Made by a program: the position numbers and the translations under genes. This document shows positions 36,993-38,880 of a DNA stretch of 38,880 bases, piece by piece. Below the pieces are notes generated by a model. The model ran no database searches, was not told the origin of the DNA, and saw only the letters and a program-made list of their open reading frames with translations. This DNA comes from an uncultured bacterium (GTDB lineage Bacteria; Zixibacteria; MSB-5A5; CAIYYT01). Within the stretch, counting starts at the first letter, position 1. Each line of letters opens with the position of its first letter. The stretch covers positions 1 to 38,880 of the forward strand of contig CAIYYT010000055.1 in NCBI GenBank assembly GCA_903930455.1, read 5' to 3'.

Positions 36993-38880
36993 CTACTTGC
37001 AACTCGCGCAGGGCACCGCACCGCCCGAGAAAATGTAGGCGATCAAGTACACCGCATCGGAAATATCAACAATGGCGTCGCAGTTCACATCCCCCAACAA
37101 ATACGGAATTGGGGCCGGACCGCCTGCGAAGATGTACGCGATCAGAGCAACCACATCCGAGATATCTATTGCACGCTCTCCCGTTACGTCACCGCAAATA
37201 TACAGAGGCGCCACCTGCAAGTACGCCGGTATTGTCTGCAACGCATCCGCCGAGTCCGGATCATTCGAGGACACCTTCAGGCCCGCTTGATAGCTCCCCG
37301 TATCCAAATCGACTCCCGAAAAGATCAACTGCACTGTCGCTGACTGCCCAGACAGTACCTCGCCCGACGATGGTACCGCAAACAACCAGTACTTCGGCCT
37401 GATAATTTGTACAGCAAGACTATTATGCAGATAATCGGTGTTGATCGCGACCGTCATACCCATCGTCCCCGTCCGATTCTGGATGCCAACCGTGTTCCCC
37501 AGAATGTCAAATCCCGGTGCGATCGTCTGATACTGCAACTTGATATTCCCGTTTGGTGACAGGATGATTTCCGCAGTGATTACATGCCCCGGATTGATCG
37601 CCAGGTCATACTCCGGATAACGAGCATACTCGATCACAAAATCACTTCCCACCGTCTCGTACACGACCTTCCCACCCGGACTATCAGCATCCGAAATGTT
37701 TAGATCATCCCAACACCAACAGATCACATTCTTGGGCGTGGTGCTCCAAGTGTTCGGCAACGCCACGTTCTTCCAGGAATCGTAGCTTACCGTCGGCCCA
37801 AAGCCGAACACCCCATCTGAACCTACATAGAATTCCGTGTAGCTCGAATCATAAAACGAAAATGCAAATGGAAGCGGAAAGGGACCAATGAAGTTCTCGT
37901 CTGCCAGTCCCGAGGTGATATCCGTACCGGTCGCTTCGATGTCGATCCAGTTATAGGTCGGACCACCCGGTTCGTCCGAGTCAATCCAGATATTGCCCCA
38001 GGCATCCGGTCCGCCGGCGTTGTAGACCACCTCCGGTCCCAGACGCACCGTGTTATCTCCTTTTGCTTCCCGATACTCTTTCCAGCCTTCGGGATAGCTG
38101 TACTGATTGACGCGTCCCTCCTGAACTAACTTCTCAAACATCGGCGATAGAATCGGAACTGCCGTAAGTGAATAGATCAAACCGCCCGGCCCCGTATTGG
38201 TAATCAGCAGTTGGTCATACGCCGAATCCCCTTCCAGTACCGTTTGACTGAAGCTCGGCGGTGACAAACTCACATCCGGGCCATAGTCGATCCGCACGTT
38301 GTCCACAAACCAATCGTCATAAGGGCCCGACTTCGCCGTGTTGCGAATTCGCAACCGGAACGCCGCGTGATGCGCATCCGTCGGCAGGCCTACCGACACG
38401 ACCGCAAAGTTCGACATGTCACCATCCGCCCCTGAATGCTGCTTCAATATCTTCCACTGACCCCCATCATTCAAATACTCAATATAGAGATCATTCGATG
38501 AATCCGGTGAGTCGCCGCCACCCGTCTGCTCATAGGCGTAGCTCAGGTTGATTCCCTGGGCCACATTGAGGTCGATTTTCTGTGACACGATCGTGTCCGC
38601 ACCCGTTGGACTTCCATTCAAGCGCAGCGCATACGGCGATGACGGCGGATTTAGCGCCAGACCGTCAATCGTCGCTCCATGATTGTATACCCACAATGCC
38701 AGGGCAACCGTCCTCGACGAAAACGTGTCGTAGAAGGGTAGCGTCAGCGGTTGGCCGGTCGATATCGTCCGCAATGTCGCCGTCGTGTGCACTGCGCTTG
38801 AACCTTGCGACGTGGCTATCACTTGGGAGGTGTCGGCATCGCCGAACATGCTCGCACTGATGATCACCCGTATCTTGAAA
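36993..38880 (-). CDS. Large secreted protein with C-terminal dockerin-like repeats, 5' end beyond window edge
   Basis: Open frame continues past 38867 to the window end; beta-rich ectodomain (YDDWFVDNVRIDYGP..., PNGNIKLQYQTIAPGFDILGNTVGIQN); C-terminus CGDVTGERAIDISDVVALIAYIFAGGPAP...GDVNCDAIVDISDAVYLIAYIFSGG at 36993-37196. Confidence 0.88.
   Translation of the reverse strand, partial: FKIRVIISASMFGDADTSQVIATSQGSSAVHTTATLRTISTGQPLTLPFYDTFSSRTVALALWVYNHGATIDGLALNPPSSPYALRLNGSPTGADTIVSQKIDLNVAQGINLSYAYEQTGGGDSPDSSNDLYIEYLNDGGQWKILKQHSGADGDMSNFAVVSVGLPTDAHHAAFRLRIRNTAKSGPYDDWFVDNVRIDYGPDVSLSPPSFSQTVLEGDSAYDQLLITNTGPGGLIYSLTAVPILSPMFEKLVQEGRVNQYSYPEGWKEYREAKGDNTVRLGPEVVYNAGGPDAWGNIWIDSDEPGGPTYNWIDIEATGTDITSGLADENFIGPFPLPFAFSFYDSSYTEFYVGSDGVFGFGPTVSYDSWKNVALPNTWSTTPKNVICWCWDDLNISDADSPGGKVVYETVGSDFVIEYARYPEYDLAINPGHVITAEIILSPNGNIKLQYQTIAPGFDILGNTVGIQNRTGTMGMTVAINTDYLHNSLAVQIIRPKYWLFAVPSSGEVLSGQSATVQLIFSGVDLDTGSYQAGLKVSSNDPDSADALQTIPAYLQVAPLYICGDVTGERAIDISDVVALIAYIFAGGPAPIPYLLGDVNCDAIVDISDAVYLIAYIFSGGAVPCASCK

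Overview
The window is a GC-rich bacterial chromosome segment with ordinary gene organisation. Lineage is inferred, not shown: the dockerin-tailed secreted proteins and overall style suggest an FCB-group or Zixibacteria-like genome. It encodes an M48 peptidase (partial)/LemA/zinc-ribbon group, an aspartate aminotransferase-pckA pair, a PadR regulator, an HD-GYP response regulator, an S2P-type protease, a TPR/SNase/beta-barrel cluster, and a long operon-like run yebC-ruvC-ruvA-ruvB-queA-ispD-ispF-dedA-ddl-mtnA. Further along are uvrC, an NlpC/P60 lipoprotein, a UbiA prenyltransferase, a YedF-like protein, selD, cysS, an M42 peptidase and two large dockerin-bearing secreted proteins. No tRNA, rRNA, CRISPR array or transposase was recognised. 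The strongest hidden signal is selD. The ORF track truncates it at 33996, but the reading frame continues upstream through one in-frame TGA (34021-34023, minus strand) to an ATG at 34083, giving MNNSREEITVKLTAEVSCAGUASKLGPKFLVEVLKHLP. The UGA lies at the catalytic Cys/Sec position and is followed by a perfect 6-bp stem with an AGUUC loop at bacterial-SECIS distance, so this is very probably a selenocysteine-containing SelD. Other notable signals are a truncated duplicate of the C-terminus of a three-repeat secreted protein, an attenuator-like leader before that gene, a 1.4-kb intergenic island of palindromes including a REP/BIME-like pair, a 34-nt palindromic element shared by two distant intergenic regions, an array of alternating GTCGAAACC(CC) motifs spaced about 48 nt apart, and a codon-atypical 70-aa ORF.
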